From Mucilaginibacter sp. (lineage in GTDB: Bacteria; Bacteroidota; Bacteroidia; Sphingobacteriales; Sphingobacteriaceae): a DNA stretch of 64,000 nucleotides. Below are positions 62,375 to 64,000 of the stretch, piece after piece. The stretch spans positions 124,001 through 188,000 of the forward strand of contig NZ_JAQBOF010000027.1 of the NCBI RefSeq assembly GCF_028288185.1, written 5' to 3'. The notes under the pieces are model-generated. The model saw only the letters and a list, made by a program, of their open reading frames with translations. It searched no databases and had not been told where the DNA came from. The position numbers and the translations under genes were made by a program. Each line of letters starts with the position of its first letter. Position 1 is the stretch's first letter.

Positions 62375-62845
62375 TTAAAACATATTCGTTTTAGCAGCTT
62401 CCATTTCAAAAACAGAATCAATCAATAGTTCCCTTTGCTTACCGGCGGCTACGGCTAGTTCATCACAACGCTCGTTTTCGGGGTGCCCGTTATGACCACG
62501 TACCCAGTTAAATTTGATATTATGGAGCTTGCTGATATCCAGGTAACGCAGCCAAAGGTCCTTGTTCTTTTTATCCTTAAAGCCCTTTTGCAGCCAGCCG
62601 TATACCCAGCGTTTTTCGATGGAATCGATAACATATTTAGAGTCGGAAAATATGGTGACATCTTGATTAGGTTTGGTAATAGCTTCCAACCCTTTAATTA
62701 CGGCCAACAGTTCCATACGGTTATTGGTGGTTTTACGGAAACCTTCGGACAGTTCTTTATAATGCTGCCCCGATCGCAAAATCACCCCATATCCACCCGG
62801 ACCCGGGTTACCACTTGATGCACCGTCTGTATAAATTTCTATCAT
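62375..62845 (-). CDS. rnhA: Ribonuclease HI
   Basis: 156 residues from the ATG at 62843-62845; an ATG four codons earlier lies in repeat sequence. It degrades RNA in RNA-DNA hybrids. Catalytic acidic residues are visible in YTDGASSGNPGPGG (Asp6), NNRMELLAVIKGL (Glu near 44), FSDSKYVIDSI (Asp near 66) and RCDELA (Asp near 129). Normal length and context; the stop is three bases from element B. Confidence 0.93.
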   Translation of the reverse strand: MIEIYTDGASSGNPGPGGYGVILRSGQHYKELSEGFRKTTNNRMELLAVIKGLEAITKPNQDVTIFSDSKYVIDSIEKRWVYGWLQKGFKDKKNKDLWLRYLDISKLHNIKFNWVRGHNGHPENERCDELAVAAGKQRELLIDSVFEMEAAKTNMF

Positions 62846-62848
62846 GAT

Positions 62849-62885
62849 ATAGTCCATAGTCTATGGTCGATAGTCCATAGCCATG
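62849..62885. repeat. ATAGTCCATAG repeat upstream of rnhA
   Basis: ATAGTCCATAG occurs at 62849-62859 and 62870-62880, with an inverted CTATGG (62861-62866) between. It lies directly before the rnhA start codon and is a third kind of short-word intergenic repeat in the window. Confidence 0.6.
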
Positions 62886-62902
62886 GGGCAAAAATAGAAA
62901 AA

Positions 62903-64000
62903 TTAATTGAGGCGTTTACGCTTTAGGCGAAGCGAATTGCCAATTACCACCACATCAGAAAAAGCCATTGTAAATGCGCCCATCATCGGGTTTAAAAAGC
63001 CTAAAGCAGCTACAGGGATTGCTATAACATTATAAGCAAATGCCCAGAACAGATTTTGCTTAATGGTAAGCAGCGTATGCTTACTGATCTGCAGGAACTT
63101 CACTACCGAATTCAAATCGGTATTTAACAATATCACACGGGCAGACTGTATGGCTATATGGCTGGCATCGTTCATAGATACGCCTACATCAGCTTTAGTT
63201 AGGGCGGGGGCATCGTTAATGCCATCGCCTATCATAACAGTCTTCCCTTTTTGTTTATAAATGTCAATTATTGATAACTTTTCATCAGGCAATTTTTCTG
63301 CATGCACTTCTGTAATACCTATAGCTTTGGCAACGTTTAAGCAACGATTTTTCCTGTCGCCGCTTAATAGCACCGGTACTATACCCATGTTTTTAAGCTG
63401 TGCTATTAGCGATATAGCTTCGGGCTTTATCGTATCATCAATAGCTATTTGCGCCAATAATACCTGATTTTTATAAAGCGATAAGTTAAAATCATTCTCG
63501 TTGGCTGTTTTGCCGGTACCCAGGAAATAGGTATTGCCTTCAATATCCTCGGCGCGCATACCTAAACCTTTTTCTTCGGTAGCAGAGCGTAATATTAATT
63601 TAGATTGAGGTAATGTTTTTAAACCTTCTACAAGTGATTTTGCAATAGGATGGCTAGAGCGTTCCTCAATGGCTACAATTATTCCGCGGATATGCTCCAG
63701 ATCTACACCATCCTCAACCTTAATATCATTTATGCTGAATTTGCCTGTGGTCAGGGTCCCGGTTTTATCAAACACTACATACTTGGTATTGGATACAGCC
63801 TCAATAGTATCACCGCCTTTTATTAATATGCCGTTTTTTGCCGCCCTGCCCAGGCCAACCATAACCGCAGTAGGGGTAGCTAATCCCATAGCGCAAGGGC
63901 AGGAGATCACCAATACAGCAATAGCATTCATTAATGACTTTTGTAAACCTACATCACTTAAAAAGTAAGTCAGCACAAAGGTTATTAGGGATATCAATAT
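62903..64000 (-). CDS. Copper-type P-ATPase, C-terminal part (cut by window edge)
   Basis: 366 codons are present and the frame stays open to the right edge. It is a P1B-type ATPase: the membrane metal site CPC is in [15 protein letters not shown], the phosphorylation site is [10 protein letters not shown], and the hinge is [18 protein letters not shown]. The C-terminal helices carry [21 protein letters not shown], with the YN found in copper (Cu+) exporters of the CopA type. The N-terminal metal-binding domains lie outside the window. It pumps copper or a similar ion out of the cytoplasm. Confidence 0.9.
   Translation of the reverse strand: MLISLITFVLTYFLSDVGLQKSLMNAIAVLVISCPCAMGLATPTAVMVGLGRAAKNGILIKGGDTIEAVSNTKYVVFDKTGTLTTGKFSINDIKVEDGVDLEHIRGIIVAIEERSSHPIAKSLVEGLKTLPQSKLILRSATEEKGLGMRAEDIEGNTYFLGTGKTANENDFNLSLYKNQVLLAQIAIDDTIKPEAISLIAQLKNMGIVPVLLSGDRKNRCLNVAKAIGITEVHAEKLPDEKLSIIDIYKQKGKTVMIGDGINDAPALTKADVGVSMNDASHIAIQSARVILLNTDLNSVVKFLQISKHTLLTIKQNLFWAFAYNVIAIPVAALGFLNPMMGAFTMAFSDVVVIGNSLRLKRKRLN

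Overview
The window looks like chromosome from a member of the Bacteroidota, most likely the Sphingobacteriaceae (Mucilaginibacter/Pedobacter type). The reasons are a SusC-style TonB-dependent receptor with a carboxypeptidase-like N-terminal domain, type III glutamine synthetase, a Bacteroidota-length PurM, GH106 and GH172 glycosidases, DUF2911, DUF4160/DUF2442 and DUF2306 proteins, promoter motifs of the TAnnTTTG type, few Shine-Dalgarno sequences, and AT-rich spacers. The genus is an inference from gene content only.

Layout. 1-3860 (minus strand) holds the start of topA, then mnmA and the proBA pair. At 4122-7310 is a TonB-dependent receptor preceded by a promoter and a ten-codon reading frame ending in four cysteine codons, which resembles a cysteine attenuation leader. 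At 7641-10110 an MBOAT acyltransferase and a DHHW/AlgX-like partner form an acetylation pair. At 10169-11741 a solitary RepA-like ATPase lies beside a REP-like palindrome and an element with repeated GTGATCC words. A second copy of that element lies at 62162-62372. At 11742-19102 a tightly packed minus-strand operon covers assimilatory sulfate reduction: sulfite reductase, SUMT, a siroheme-synthase/TSUP fusion, APS reductase, and the ATP sulfurylase subunits CysD and CysN. An Rrf2 regulator, a SelW-like protein and a MOSC protein lie upstream of it.

21296-33983 is an exopolysaccharide Wzx/Wzy cluster: export lipoprotein, Wzc-like copolymerase with an altered kinase site, flippase, polymerase, three glycosyltransferases, a beta-helix lyase-like lipoprotein, a YdjC deacetylase and a WecG-type transferase. 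I see no initiating sugar-phosphate transferase. 34004-37971 carries a GH172-type protein and an M28 peptidase. 38075-41881 holds small envelope and hypothetical genes. 42088-47858 holds an arabinose/fucose isomerase-like enzyme, a GH106 rhamnosidase and an MFS transporter. 48228-49613 is an OmpA-type protein.

49680-56592 groups purM, glnN, amt and an outer-membrane barrel, so ammonium uptake and assimilation sit together. 56850-60437 holds tonB (with three dyad repeats upstream), purL and a VOC protein. 60438-62845 holds a DUF2442/DUF4160 pair, trmN6, a YfcE-type phosphodiesterase and rnhA. The window ends inside a copper-type P-ATPase gene.

Sulfur metabolism recurs: sulfate reduction, tRNA thiolation, a MOSC protein, and a receptor with a polycysteine leader. 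The two strongest leads are that leader and the paired GTGATCC elements. No tRNA, rRNA, CRISPR array or complete insertion sequence was recognised.
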